A stretch of 64,000 bases of DNA from Candidatus Poribacteria bacterium (GTDB taxonomy: Bacteria; Poribacteria; WGA-4E; WGA-3G), in assembly GCA_028820635.1 (NCBI GenBank), contig JAPPIG010000084.1:124001-188000 (forward strand). The letters are read 5' to 3'. The notes under the pieces are model-generated. The model was not told the DNA's origin, made no database searches, and saw only the letters and a list, made by a program, of their open reading frames with translations. The translations under genes and the position numbers were made by a program. Below are positions 19,056 through 29,282 of the stretch, one piece after another. The stretch's first letter is position 1, and each line of letters begins with the position of its first letter.

Positions 19056-19386
19056 AATAACACGTATGCACTCTGCCCCACCACCAAACATGGTTGAATT
19101 CATGGTAAAGATAAACCGCCCTTCGTCCAAAAAACTTGCAGGGCTTAACCGAGCAGAGAAGTATAAATTGTTAAAGGCTAATTCTGTCAAACGCAAGGAT
19201 GAAATTAAGGCATGGATTAAAGCACAAGGATTGGATGCTGAGGTCTTCAAAATTGAAGAACCTACAGTTTTCAATATGTTGTTCATTACCTGTACACCTA
19301 ATGTTGCCAAACATCTTGAGAATTCCAATGCTGTGATGAGTATTTCGCGAAATCCAACATTTTCCGTAGAGTTGATCAACCAGTGA
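19036..19386 (+). CDS. Stand-alone subtilisin-propeptide-like (inhibitor I9-like) protein
   Basis: 'MVEFMVKINRPS...IKAWIKAQGLDAEVFKIEEPTVFNMLFITCTPNVAKHLENSNAVMSISRNPTFSVELINQ' resembles the I9 fold. Start codon uncertain (19018, 19036 or later); overlaps the subtilase 3' end in a different frame. Confidence 0.6.
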   Translation: MGMKNRRITRMHSAPPPNMVEFMVKINRPSSKKLAGLNRAEKYKLLKANSVKRKDEIKAWIKAQGLDAEVFKIEEPTVFNMLFITCTPNVAKHLENSNAVMSISRNPTFSVELINQ

Positions 19387-19680
19387 ACAGATATATTCTT
19401 TTTCTAATGTCTAACATATCGGCATAGGTTATATATTTATCCTGATAGATCCAAAACCCTACTGGGACTATTTAGATGTTTTGGACTTATGTAATCTTGA
19501 TAGATAAACGTTTTTGCATTTGTTGCTTTATGCAATTATCCAAAAACTTCATTGAGTTGATACTAATAGGAGACAACGATGATAAGTGTAGAACGTCCAT
19601 CTGAATAGGTGCGCCGCGCTGGAACGGTCCACAGCAACGTCAACTCCGTTTTGCACTTAATACCGCAATTAAATTGAAAG

Positions 19681-19802
19681 GTGGGTGTGTAAATATTTTG
19701 TCACTAAGTTCAATTTGCAAAGCATCCTTCACGCTCCAACTGTAGGGGCGGGTCCCTACAATAAGAGTTGGACAGTTTTTGTCAAAAACTTTACACACCC
19801 AT
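19681..19802. mobile_element. Candidate ~120-bp MITE-like element
   Basis: Terminal inverted repeats GTGGGTGTGTAAATATTTTGTC / GTCAAAAACTTTACACACCCAT (18 of 22 positions match) enclosing a nested hairpin TCCAACTGTAGGG...CCCTACA...AGTTGGA. Confidence 0.55.
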
Positions 19803-19994
19803 TTGGATTTTTCCCTTGACTTAGACTCTCAAATAGGATATAATTTGATAATTCATCATCGTGAAGTACGATTAGGAGGGTTTGCCGCTCCAAATTTCGT
19901 TCCATGACCTTATGTAAAACCCTCAGTGTAATATGTAACAACGTTAGTAAAAAAGAAAAGTTCAACCTGTTAGCCAAATATTAGGAGGACACCC

Positions 19995-21308
19995 ATGTCC
20001 GAAAGAAACTGCACACTCACAGACTGCGAAGGATTTTATCGCAGAGACCTAATTAAAGCTGGTGTCTTAGGGTTTTTTGGCTTCGGTCTCACCGACTTTC
20101 TCCGATTGAAAGCGATAGCTGAACCTACTGCCAAACCAGCCGCCGCTAAATCGGTTATTCTTGTATGGTTAGGCGGTGGTCCAAGCCACCTTGATATGTG
20201 GGATCTCAAGCCTAATGCGCCTGAAGAGATTCGGGGTCTATTCAAACCTATTTCCACAAATGTAAACGGTATTCAAATTAGTGAACACATGCCGAGGCTT
20301 GCGCAGCAAGCAGATAAAATGTGTATCATCCGCTCAATGACTTCCCCGGAAGCCGCTCATGAGCGTGGGACACACTACATGATAACAGGTTATCAACCAT
20401 TACCTGGCTTTGCTGTTCCTGGTCACGGTGCTGTTGTTGCTAAACTTAAAGAACAGCGCAGTGCATTGCCTCCCTATATCGCTATTCCGTCCCCTGTTGC
20501 TTATGCAGGTGGAGGTTTCTTAGGCGCGTCGTTAGCACCGTTTTCTCCAGATGGCAACCCAGCGAGCAACAATTTCAAAGTTCGCGATTTAGAGCCTCCG
20601 AAAGATGTCACTTATGAACGTGTTGAAGACCGCAAAAACCTACGGCAAGCCGTTGATAACGCCTTTAAGAAATATGAGGCAGGGAATCCGAGGGTTGAAG
20701 CAATGGATAATTTCTATACCGCAGCTTACAACCTCATGAGTTCCGAAGACGCTCGCGCCGCATTTGACCTCAAAAATGAGCCGAAACAGATGCGTGACGC
20801 GTATCGACGCGACACATTTGGACAAAGTTGCCTCCTCGCCAGAAGACTTGTTGAAGCGGGCGTGAACTTTGTTACTGTCAGCAATGGCGGTTGGGATAAC
20901 CATAACAACATCTTCTCATCTCTGCCAGGGAAACTTAACGCCTTTGATCAAACAATGGCTACTCTGATTAACGATCTTTCTGAACGCGGAATGCTTGAAA
21001 GCACATTGGTTCTTGCCATGGGTGAATTCGGTAGAACCCCCGTTATCAACCGAAACGGTGGACGCGATCACCATCCACGCGTTTTCTCTATTATGTTAGC
21101 CGGTGGTGGCGTTCAAGGTGGACAAGTTGTCGGGGCATCCGATCCCTTTGGAATGGAACCTGCTGAAACACCTGTTCGTCCTGAAGATTTGTCAGCCACT
21201 ATCTATCAGAGTCTCGGTATTGATTATAATCAGAGCATTGAATCGCCTGATGGTGTCCGCATCGTGCTTTCACGCGGTGGACGACCAATTCGGGGAGTCT
21301 TGGCGTAA
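19995..21308 (+). CDS. DUF1501 family protein
   Basis: 'FYRRDLIKAGVLGFFGFGL...SVILVWLGGGPSHLDMWDLKPNAPEEIRGLF...AMGEFGRTPVINRNGGRDHHP' is a DUF1501 (sulfatase-like fold) signature. Confidence 0.9.
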   Translation: MSERNCTLTDCEGFYRRDLIKAGVLGFFGFGLTDFLRLKAIAEPTAKPAAAKSVILVWLGGGPSHLDMWDLKPNAPEEIRGLFKPISTNVNGIQISEHMPRLAQQADKMCIIRSMTSPEAAHERGTHYMITGYQPLPGFAVPGHGAVVAKLKEQRSALPPYIAIPSPVAYAGGGFLGASLAPFSPDGNPASNNFKVRDLEPPKDVTYERVEDRKNLRQAVDNAFKKYEAGNPRVEAMDNFYTAAYNLMSSEDARAAFDLKNEPKQMRDAYRRDTFGQSCLLARRLVEAGVNFVTVSNGGWDNHNNIFSSLPGKLNAFDQTMATLINDLSERGMLESTLVLAMGEFGRTPVINRNGGRDHHPRVFSIMLAGGGVQGGQVVGASDPFGMEPAETPVRPEDLSATIYQSLGIDYNQSIESPDGVRIVLSRGGRPIRGVLA

Positions 21309-21332
21309 AATAAAATAACAAGAGTAACGGTA

Positions 21333-21353
21333 GGTGCGGTTTCTAACCGCACC
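21333..21353. terminator. Hairpin downstream of the DUF1501 gene
   Basis: GGTGCGGTT-TCT-AACCGCACC perfect stem-loop; no strong T-tract. Confidence 0.45.
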
Positions 21354-21555
21354 GATTCGAGATGTCTTGGTGTAGCGCGAGGTCAACTGTCAACCGTTGA
21401 TCTCACGCTACTTTGGTGCATAGTCCTTTTCTGAAGTACAGATGACGTGAAAATCTGTAGTAGCAGAGTTTATTACACGTTTTTCTGACAGTCATTCCCA
21501 CTACAACCTTTCCCGTTATCTACGCACTTATTAATTCGTCAACTTAAATGTGACC

Positions 21556-22608
21556 ATGAAAAACCGCAATTACAACATCCTTCCTTTGTTCGCTGTCTTG
21601 ATACTTACATTCTCCGCAGTGTTTGGGGCTATAGCACAAACAGACAATGAACCGCTACAACCAAAAAAGAAGTTTTTATCACCTATCTGGGCACTTGAAT
21701 TTAGTCCTGATGGGAAAAAACTTGCTGTTGGAAAATATCAATGGGTGGAACTTTGGGACCTTGAGACCCAGCAAATAGTCCATGAATATGAACCGCATGC
21801 TGGGCGGGTACGTTGCCTCAAGTTTTCAACGGATGGAAAGATGTTATACGCAGGCGGTGGGCAGGCAGCTCAGAGTGGTGAAATCTGTCTCTGGGATGTT
21901 GCTTCAGAAGAACTCATTAAAACGTTCGAAATCCATGGTGACACCATTGAATCTATCGCTATCAGTCCCGATAATGCTAAATTACTCACCGCGAGCATGG
22001 ACGAATTTAGTGCTGTCATTGACTTGGAAAATCTGGATGAGGAAACGCCTATAGACAAACAAGCAAAATGGTTGACGCAACACGTTGGCAGAGTGCTATG
22101 TACGCTTTACCATCCAAACGGTAACTACTTTGTCACGGGTAGCGAAGATAAAACTTTAAAAGTGTGGGACCCAGAAAACTATACGGTGCTTGTCAGCTTT
22201 GATGGAAACGATGACTCAGTTTACTCGCTCGCCTACGCAACACGAGAAAACGTGATTGTCTCTGGTTCTGCTGATAACGATGTTCGATCTTGGAGAGTCA
22301 CACAAACTAACACTGGTGAAACACGCGGTGCACTTGTTCGACAATACGGTGGACACCAAGGACCTGTTTATAGCGTTGACTGTGGTGTCTGGAACAACCA
22401 AGAAGTTATCGCATCCGGTGGTGCCGACACTTCTGTGATTATATGGAACATCGGCAGCGGTAATCGGCTCAGAACCTATAACGAGTCTACAGATGCTGTC
22501 TATGCCGTTAAGATCAGTCCTGATGGTAATCGTGTTGCCGCTGGCAGCCGTGATGGAAAAGTTCGAATCTGGAATATCCGAAACAATAGATTAACCCATG
22601 AATTCTAA
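21556..22608 (+). CDS. Secreted WD40-repeat protein
   Basis: N-terminal signal-like 'ILPLFAVLILTFSAVFGAIAQ' and multiple repeats such as 'FSPDGKKLAVGKYQWVELWD' and 'ISPDGNRVAAGSRDGKVRIWN'. Confidence 0.88.
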   Translation: MKNRNYNILPLFAVLILTFSAVFGAIAQTDNEPLQPKKKFLSPIWALEFSPDGKKLAVGKYQWVELWDLETQQIVHEYEPHAGRVRCLKFSTDGKMLYAGGGQAAQSGEICLWDVASEELIKTFEIHGDTIESIAISPDNAKLLTASMDEFSAVIDLENLDEETPIDKQAKWLTQHVGRVLCTLYHPNGNYFVTGSEDKTLKVWDPENYTVLVSFDGNDDSVYSLAYATRENVIVSGSADNDVRSWRVTQTNTGETRGALVRQYGGHQGPVYSVDCGVWNNQEVIASGGADTSVIIWNIGSGNRLRTYNESTDAVYAVKISPDGNRVAAGSRDGKVRIWNIRNNRLTHEF

Positions 22609-22743
22609 CCTCATTATTGTAGAGATGTTGTGCCTAAATTCTGCCTATTATAGTTGTCAACTATCGGTTTTTATATAGAAAAGAGTTCTCTTAACTGACA
22701 ACCGAGAACTGAATACTGACAACTACTTTGGAGGTAATATTCC

Positions 22744-25740
22744 ATGCGTATCAAGAAGAAATATATTCTTTCTACTCTAAATAAACTCCGTGATTTGCAA
22801 TCAAATTGGAATTTGAAACCTTTACTCGGTTTGCTGCTTTTTGTTTCAATGTGTGCACCTATTTCTTTATATGCGCAAGCTACACCACGCTTGAATTCTC
22901 TATTTCCCGCTGGCGGACAAGTTGGAAAAACCGTTGAGGTGAAAATTCAAGGTTCAGATTTAGATGGCGCACATACCCTTATCGTTGAAGGTGACCCCGG
23001 TATTACTGGCACACTCAACACTGGCGGTGGAGAAGTTGATGAAACCCATAAACCTGTTTTTGAAGCGAATTGTGGGCAATGTCATGAACTCCGTTCTCCG
23101 AGTAACCGCTCTATGACGGCGACACAGTGGGAATCTGTCGTCAAACGCATGGTGCGAGAAAAGGGTGCGGAAATCAGTGAGAACGATCAAACCAATATCG
23201 TTCACTACCTGAAATCCGCCGCGAGGGCAAGTGGCGGGATGACAGCCGAGTTAGTCATTGCTCCTGATGCCCCAATCGGTGCCCGTGAAATTCGTATCGT
23301 TGGCAAAAACGGTGCATCCACTGCATGGCCCTTTGAAATCACTGATGTTGCCGACACAGTTGAGACAGAATCTAATAACCTTGCTGAATCTGCTACAACC
23401 ATAGAATTGCCGATTATTATCAACGGTGTTGTCAATCCGGGCGGGGATGAAGATTTTTTCACATTTCGGGGAACCAAAGGTGATAGATGTGTTTTCAATG
23501 TAAAAGCGTATCGATATAATAACATCAGCCAACAGTTCTTCAATCCGACAATCTCACTTTTTGATGTCCACGGCAAAGAACTCGCTCGCAGCAACGGATT
23601 CTATAGCCTTGACCCACTTATTGACTTCACGTTACCGGAAGATGGCACCTATTTTCTCCGTATCCGAGATCTGCTCTATCGTGGCAACCCAGATTCTGTC
23701 TACCGTTTAACAAGTGGTGTTGTTCCCTACAATACCTATATTTATCCAACAGGTGGAACAATTGGGAACGTAATCCAAACTACAATTGGTGGTGAAAATC
23801 TACCAGAAACTGAGTGGGAAGTTAAGTTATCAAGTGATCAGCAACCAGGGGTCATGCTTATCCGTACACCTTACGGTATTTTCCCATTCATCGCCAACGA
23901 GTACGTTGAGGACGTTGAACGCTTACTTGAGGAAACCACTCACAATCAAACTACTGGTGGAGAAGAAAATGAAACTCAAGCAAAAAATGCCGAGTCCGAG
24001 ATCCTTTTCCAAACCAAATGCTCCGCATGTCACGAACTTCGTTCACCGAATAACCGCGCACTAAATGCTGAACAGTGGGAAAACACTATCACGCGCATGT
24101 CAGAGAAAGAAAACGCGGACATGACACCGACTGAACGCGATCGGATTATCGCCTTTGTTGCTGAAGAAGTCGTCCGTATGGGACAACTTATCTCAAAACA
24201 AATTGAAGGTTCGCAACATATTGCAACCCCCGGTGCGATCAGTGGTCGTATCTCCAAACAGGGCGAGGTAGACTATTATCGTTTTACAATTGAAGAAGGT
24301 TCTCGCCTTGGGCCTTGGTGGGTTATCCACCCGTTTGATAATACTGACGAAAAAGGATTTGATACCGTCTATCCTCCTGAGGTCGAAATTGATCTTGAAA
24401 AAGAATATGTCGGTAAAGATGAACGAAAAATAAGGTGGTATAAGACCAACCGCAGAGGTGAAAACGTCTTCTCTAACGTCCCAGAAGATGATGTAACCGG
24501 ATACGCTTTAACCTACTTTGAATCTGAACGAGACCAGAAATATCTCTTATCCCTCGGCTCTGATGATACGATTAAGATATGGGTGAACGATCAACTAATC
24601 TTTACTAAATACGTACATCGGGCTCTCAGGCGAGGCGATGACGTGATTGAGTTACCGATTTCCAAGGGCAGAAACAAAATTCTCTTTAAGATCACAAACG
24701 GTTACGGTCCTTGGGGATTTTTCGCTGACATTGGCGGTTATTCCATCGGTTTATCCGCAGAAAACCTGAATTCGCCTTTGAGTCCATCCTTAACCCTGCT
24801 GGATGCTGAAGGTAGGGTGTTAAGGAATAACGCTGGTAGACGCGGAAGACGGGACGCAATTATTGATTATAGCTTTGCGCGACCGGGTGTCTATGGACTC
24901 CGTGTTGAGGATATTACCGGTAATGGCGGGAACGGTTATGTTTACCATTTAGACATCCGCCCAACGACCCCTGATTTTGCCATCTCAGTGACCCCTGATA
25001 ATCCAAATATTGGTCGCAACGGCACAGTACTCTTGGATGTTACATTACAAAGAAGGGTTGGATTTACTGAGCCAATACTGCTCTCTGTTGAAGACCTTCC
25101 ACCCGGTATTACAGCAAGCCAGAGTGCTATCCTCTCTGAAGGCGGAAATGAACAAGGTTATCTTACCCTTACCGCTGCGCCAGATGCCGAATTAGCATAC
25201 AGCGTTGTCCAAGTAGTCGGCACTGTCACAACGACATCCGGACATCAGATACGTCGCGCCGCCACGCCAGTTGAAGTATACCGGATTCGGAACAATGATC
25301 AGACTGTTCAACGGAAAAATATTGTTGTTAGTGTGACGGAGTCTGTTCCTATCACTGTTTCTACCATCCCTGACGAAGTCGTGGTAACTCCAGATGGACC
25401 GGTTAACATTACCATAAAAGTTGATCGACGGAAGGGCAACCGACAAAACATAAACTTGACAGCAGTCGGTTTACCTACTGGTGTCAGACTTCAACGGCAG
25501 ACAACCGTACTCCGAAGAAACGCATCCGAAGCAACATTAACGCTTGTTCCAAATATCATCACCAGTGGAACGGAAGAATTGCGGAGAAATCCATTCATTG
25601 GAAACAAGCAGACACGCCCGTATACCTTTGTCGTTAACGCTTCGGTTGGAAATCGCCGGATTGCAAGCAGTCCTGCTGTTAAACTCTGGCTCGGCAACCC
25701 ATCAAGTTCTGATGAGCAGGCAAAATTAGAAGGAAATTAA
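22744..25740 (+). CDS. Large exported protein with PPC-like domains and two CxxCH haem-like motifs
   Basis: Signal-like N-terminus; 'CGQCHELRSPSNRSMTATQWESVVKRM' and 'CSACHELRSPNNRALNAEQWENTITRM'; PPC-like 'VETESNNLAESATTIELPIIINGVVNPGGDEDFFTF'. Confidence 0.75.
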   Translation: MRIKKKYILSTLNKLRDLQSNWNLKPLLGLLLFVSMCAPISLYAQATPRLNSLFPAGGQVGKTVEVKIQGSDLDGAHTLIVEGDPGITGTLNTGGGEVDETHKPVFEANCGQCHELRSPSNRSMTATQWESVVKRMVREKGAEISENDQTNIVHYLKSAARASGGMTAELVIAPDAPIGAREIRIVGKNGASTAWPFEITDVADTVETESNNLAESATTIELPIIINGVVNPGGDEDFFTFRGTKGDRCVFNVKAYRYNNISQQFFNPTISLFDVHGKELARSNGFYSLDPLIDFTLPEDGTYFLRIRDLLYRGNPDSVYRLTSGVVPYNTYIYPTGGTIGNVIQTTIGGENLPETEWEVKLSSDQQPGVMLIRTPYGIFPFIANEYVEDVERLLEETTHNQTTGGEENETQAKNAESEILFQTKCSACHELRSPNNRALNAEQWENTITRMSEKENADMTPTERDRIIAFVAEEVVRMGQLISKQIEGSQHIATPGAISGRISKQGEVDYYRFTIEEGSRLGPWWVIHPFDNTDEKGFDTVYPPEVEIDLEKEYVGKDERKIRWYKTNRRGENVFSNVPEDDVTGYALTYFESERDQKYLLSLGSDDTIKIWVNDQLIFTKYVHRALRRGDDVIELPISKGRNKILFKITNGYGPWGFFADIGGYSIGLSAENLNSPLSPSLTLLDAEGRVLRNNAGRRGRRDAIIDYSFARPGVYGLRVEDITGNGGNGYVYHLDIRPTTPDFAISVTPDNPNIGRNGTVLLDVTLQRRVGFTEPILLSVEDLPPGITASQSAILSEGGNEQGYLTLTAAPDAELAYSVVQVVGTVTTTSGHQIRRAATPVEVYRIRNNDQTVQRKNIVVSVTESVPITVSTIPDEVVVTPDGPVNITIKVDRRKGNRQNINLTAVGLPTGVRLQRQTTVLRRNASEATLTLVPNIITSGTEELRRNPFIGNKQTRPYTFVVNASVGNRRIASSPAVKLWLGNPSSSDEQAKLEGN

Positions 25741-25780
25741 TCCTGCCATCTTCTATTTTGCACAATGCTTTGAAGACATT

Positions 25781-25804
25781 AAGGCGAGGTCTGTGCCTCG
25801 CCTT
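25781..25804 (+). terminator. Rho-independent-like terminator
   Basis: AAGGCGAGG-TCTGTG-CCTCGCCTT stem-loop followed by TCACATTTTTCTTTT. Confidence 0.65.
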
Positions 25805-25954
25805 TCACATTTTTCTTTTAGCTTGTTTTACACAATTATTGTTAAATAAAAATATATAGATACCTACTGGTAGGTGTGCTTTGTAAGCGCGTTGATTGAC
25901 AGTATATCGTTAATCACAAAATCTATTATTTCAACTGTATCTACGGAGGTGTAA

Positions 25955-28900
25955 ATGTCAGGATACTATCGATTCCCAACTATTTCCAATGAAACCATTG
26001 TTTTTGTTTGTGAAGATGATTTGTGGACAGTCCCTATCGGTGGAGGGGTAGCACGGAGACTCACATCAAATCTTGGCGCTACAGGATCCCCACAGTTATC
26101 CCCGGACGGTGAACGGCTTGCCTTTGCAGGACGTGAAGAGGGTCCATCAGAAGTTTACGTTATGCCCGCACTCGGCGGCGAAGCAAAAAGACTTACCTAC
26201 CAAGGAAGCAACGCCAGTATTGTCGGTTGGGATGCCGAAGGAGAAAACATTCTCTATTCCAGCGGCGCGGGGACAGTATTTGACCCATGGATATGGAGCA
26301 TTTCTCCTCATGGTGGCGAACCCCAACGTTTACCTTATGGCCCCGCAAACCACATCGCATTCGGAGAAAACGGTGGCATTATACTCGGTAGGTTAACACG
26401 CGAACCAGCACGCTGGAAACGCTATCGTGGTGGCACAGCTGGACAGCTCTGGATAGATATAGATGGAGATGGACAATTTCAACCGCTTGCACCTGTTGAT
26501 AGCAATTTTACCACACCGATGTGGATTGGAGACCGTATCTATTTTATCTCCGACCACGAAGGTGTTGGAAATATCTACTCCTGCCAGACCTCTGGCGAGG
26601 ACATTCAACGACACACACATCAAGAAACCTACTACTGCCGTTCTGCGCAAACAGATGGCACTCACATCGTCTACCACGCAGGTGCAGACCTTTGGATATA
26701 CAATATTAAAGAAGATACCAATCATCAAGTTGACGTTGAATTCCGTAGTCCGCGTATCCAACGACAACGCAAATTTGTAAACGCTTCACAGTATCTACAG
26801 GATTATGCACTATCCGCTGATGGCAGATCTATTACCTTAACTTCTCGCGGTAAACTTTTTACAATGGCAAATTGGGACGGTGCTGTTCTCCAACAAGGCA
26901 ATCGCAACGGCACCCGCTACCGCATGCCGCTATGGCTAAACGATGGAAAACGCGTTGTCACCCTCTCTGATGCTGGCGGCGAAGAAGTGCTTGAAATTCA
27001 TACTTGTGATGGTAGTGAAGAGGTCCGCTGTCTTGATGAACTTGATATCGGACACGTTAGACAACTTGCTGTTTGCCCACAAGGGGATAATTTGAAAGAT
27101 CAACTCCTCATCGTTAATCACCGTTTTGAACTCCTGCACATAGAACTTGAAACACCGGAACTTCGGGTGCTTGACAAAAGCCTTTATAATCGCATTCAAG
27201 GGGCGAGTTGGTCACCTGATGGAAAATGGATTGCCTATAGTTTTCCTGCAACAGAGACCACATCTTCAATCAAACTTTGCAATGTTGAAACTGGAGAAAT
27301 GTCGTATATCACCCAACCTGAGTTCAGCGATTTTGCACCTGCATGGGATCCAGATGGAAAATACCTCTATTTCTTATCTAATCGCGAATTTGATCCTGTC
27401 GGTGATGCTTTACAGTTTGAGCTTAGTTTCCCTATCGCGACGCGGCCTCTGCTGGTGACATTGCAAAAGGATTTACCGAACCCATTTATACCAGCAACAC
27501 CGTCCCCTGAAGAGGATAAGGATAAAGAAAAGAAGGAAAATGGGGACGAGGATTCAGAAGAAAAACCTGGTGAGAAAGATGGTGAATCTAAAGAGAAAAA
27601 GGAAAAGATAAAACCCATCAATATTGAACTGGACGGTATTCAAGAACGCGTTGTCGCTTTTCCGTATTCACATGGACGCTACGGACAAATTGCTGGTGTT
27701 GAGGGTAAAGCGATTTTCACATCTTTTCCTGTTCAACATGCGACTAACGCGCCAGGTGAGGAAGATTCAAGTGCTAAAGGCAAACTTCACGCTTACGATT
27801 TCAAAGAACAGAAAAAGGAAGTGCTCGTTCCAGATATTGACTCTTTCCAACTTTCGCGTGATTACAAAAACCTTCTATACCGTACTGGAAATCGGTTGCG
27901 CGTCATCAAAGCGGGCAAAAAAGCTGAAGACGACCAGAAAGGCAAAAACAGGGGTGGTACTAACCGACACAGTGGTTGGATAGATGTTAACCGTGCCAAA
28001 CCCTCCGTTATTCCTTCCGCCGAATGGAAACAGATGTATCGGGAAGCGTGGCGACTTCAGCGCGACTATTTCTGGACTGAAGACATGTCAGACGTTGACT
28101 GGGAAACCGTCTACCACCGTTATTTGCCGCAACTTGATCGCATAGCAACACGGGCTGAATTTTCCGATCTCATGTGGGAGATGCAAGGTGAACTCGGTAC
28201 ATCACACGCTTATGAATACGGCGGAGACTACCGCAGCTCACCTAACTATGGTCAAGGGTTCCTCGGTGCTGATTTTGTCTACGATGCTGAAAACAGCGGG
28301 TACCGTATCACTCACATCGTCCGGGGTGATACTTGGAATGAACGCAGAGATTCACCACTCAATGCACCCGGAATCAATGTTCAGGAAGGCGACATCCTCC
28401 TCTCTATTGGTGGACAGCAGCTCAGTCAAAACGTCTCACCAGGTGAATTATTAGTCAATCTTGGTAGACAACAAGTACAGACCACATTCAAGAATGCCAG
28501 TGATGGTGAGAAACGTGTTGTAACGATTAAAGTTCTTAGCAGCGAAGGTGAGTTACGTTATCGCGAATGGGTAGTACAGAATCGAAAGTACGTTCACGAA
28601 AAAACTGATGGAAAAGTCGGATACGTTCACATTCTTGATATGGGCAGACGTGGGTATTCTGAATTCCACCGCGGCTTCCTCACAGAAGTCAGTTATCCCG
28701 GCCTTCTCATTGATGTCCGCTATAACGGCGGCGGTAATGTGTCGCAGTTGATTTTGGAGAAGTTGTCTCGTAAACGTATCGGTTATGCTCTACCCCGCTG
28801 GGGCACACCAAATTCATATCCTACCGCCTCGGTATTGGGTCCGATGATAGCAGTCACCAACGAAAGTGCCGGGTCGGATGGCGATATTTTCTCACACTGC

Positions 28901-29233
28901 TTCAAGTTGATGAAATTAGGAAAACTCATCGGCAAACGGACATGGGGCGGTGTCATCGGTATCTCTAAACACCAAAGTTTTGTAGATGGCGGTTCAACAA
29001 CGCAACCTGAGTACTCTTTCTGGTTTGTTGATGTGGGCTGGAGCGTTGAAAACTACGGCACTGACCCAGACATTGAAGTAGATTATCGTCCACAGGATTA
29101 TATGGCAGAAGGGGATCCACAACTTGATAAAGCAATCGAAATTCTCCTTCAAGAGATGGAAGAGAATCCACCTGAACTCCCCGATTTCGGTGAGCGTCCG
29201 CGCCTCACACTGCCAACCTTACCGAAAGCGTAA
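25955..29233 (+). CDS. Tricorn protease homologue (S41 family)
   Basis: N-terminal propeller repeats, PDZ-like 'INVQEGDILLSIGGQQL', catalytic-region 'MQGELGTSHAYEYGGDY' and 'TNESAGSDGDIFSHCFKLMKLGKLIGKRTWGG'. Confidence 0.93.
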   Translation: MSGYYRFPTISNETIVFVCEDDLWTVPIGGGVARRLTSNLGATGSPQLSPDGERLAFAGREEGPSEVYVMPALGGEAKRLTYQGSNASIVGWDAEGENILYSSGAGTVFDPWIWSISPHGGEPQRLPYGPANHIAFGENGGIILGRLTREPARWKRYRGGTAGQLWIDIDGDGQFQPLAPVDSNFTTPMWIGDRIYFISDHEGVGNIYSCQTSGEDIQRHTHQETYYCRSAQTDGTHIVYHAGADLWIYNIKEDTNHQVDVEFRSPRIQRQRKFVNASQYLQDYALSADGRSITLTSRGKLFTMANWDGAVLQQGNRNGTRYRMPLWLNDGKRVVTLSDAGGEEVLEIHTCDGSEEVRCLDELDIGHVRQLAVCPQGDNLKDQLLIVNHRFELLHIELETPELRVLDKSLYNRIQGASWSPDGKWIAYSFPATETTSSIKLCNVETGEMSYITQPEFSDFAPAWDPDGKYLYFLSNREFDPVGDALQFELSFPIATRPLLVTLQKDLPNPFIPATPSPEEDKDKEKKENGDEDSEEKPGEKDGESKEKKEKIKPINIELDGIQERVVAFPYSHGRYGQIAGVEGKAIFTSFPVQHATNAPGEEDSSAKGKLHAYDFKEQKKEVLVPDIDSFQLSRDYKNLLYRTGNRLRVIKAGKKAEDDQKGKNRGGTNRHSGWIDVNRAKPSVIPSAEWKQMYREAWRLQRDYFWTEDMSDVDWETVYHRYLPQLDRIATRAEFSDLMWEMQGELGTSHAYEYGGDYRSSPNYGQGFLGADFVYDAENSGYRITHIVRGDTWNERRDSPLNAPGINVQEGDILLSIGGQQLSQNVSPGELLVNLGRQQVQTTFKNASDGEKRVVTIKVLSSEGELRYREWVVQNRKYVHEKTDGKVGYVHILDMGRRGYSEFHRGFLTEVSYPGLLIDVRYNGGGNVSQLILEKLSRKRIGYALPRWGTPNSYPTASVLGPMIAVTNESAGSDGDIFSHCFKLMKLGKLIGKRTWGGVIGISKHQSFVDGGSTTQPEYSFWFVDVGWSVENYGTDPDIEVDYRPQDYMAEGDPQLDKAIEILLQEMEENPPELPDFGERPRLTLPTLPKA

Positions 29234-29258
29234 TCAAAGTGTAGTATGCTGCATATTA

Positions 29259-29282
29259 GGCGCGCTTTGTAAGCGCGCCTTT
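29259..29282 (+). terminator. Rho-independent terminator
   Basis: GGCGCGCTT-TGT-AAGCGCGCC followed by TTTT, 26 nt after the Tricorn-like stop codon. Confidence 0.8.
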
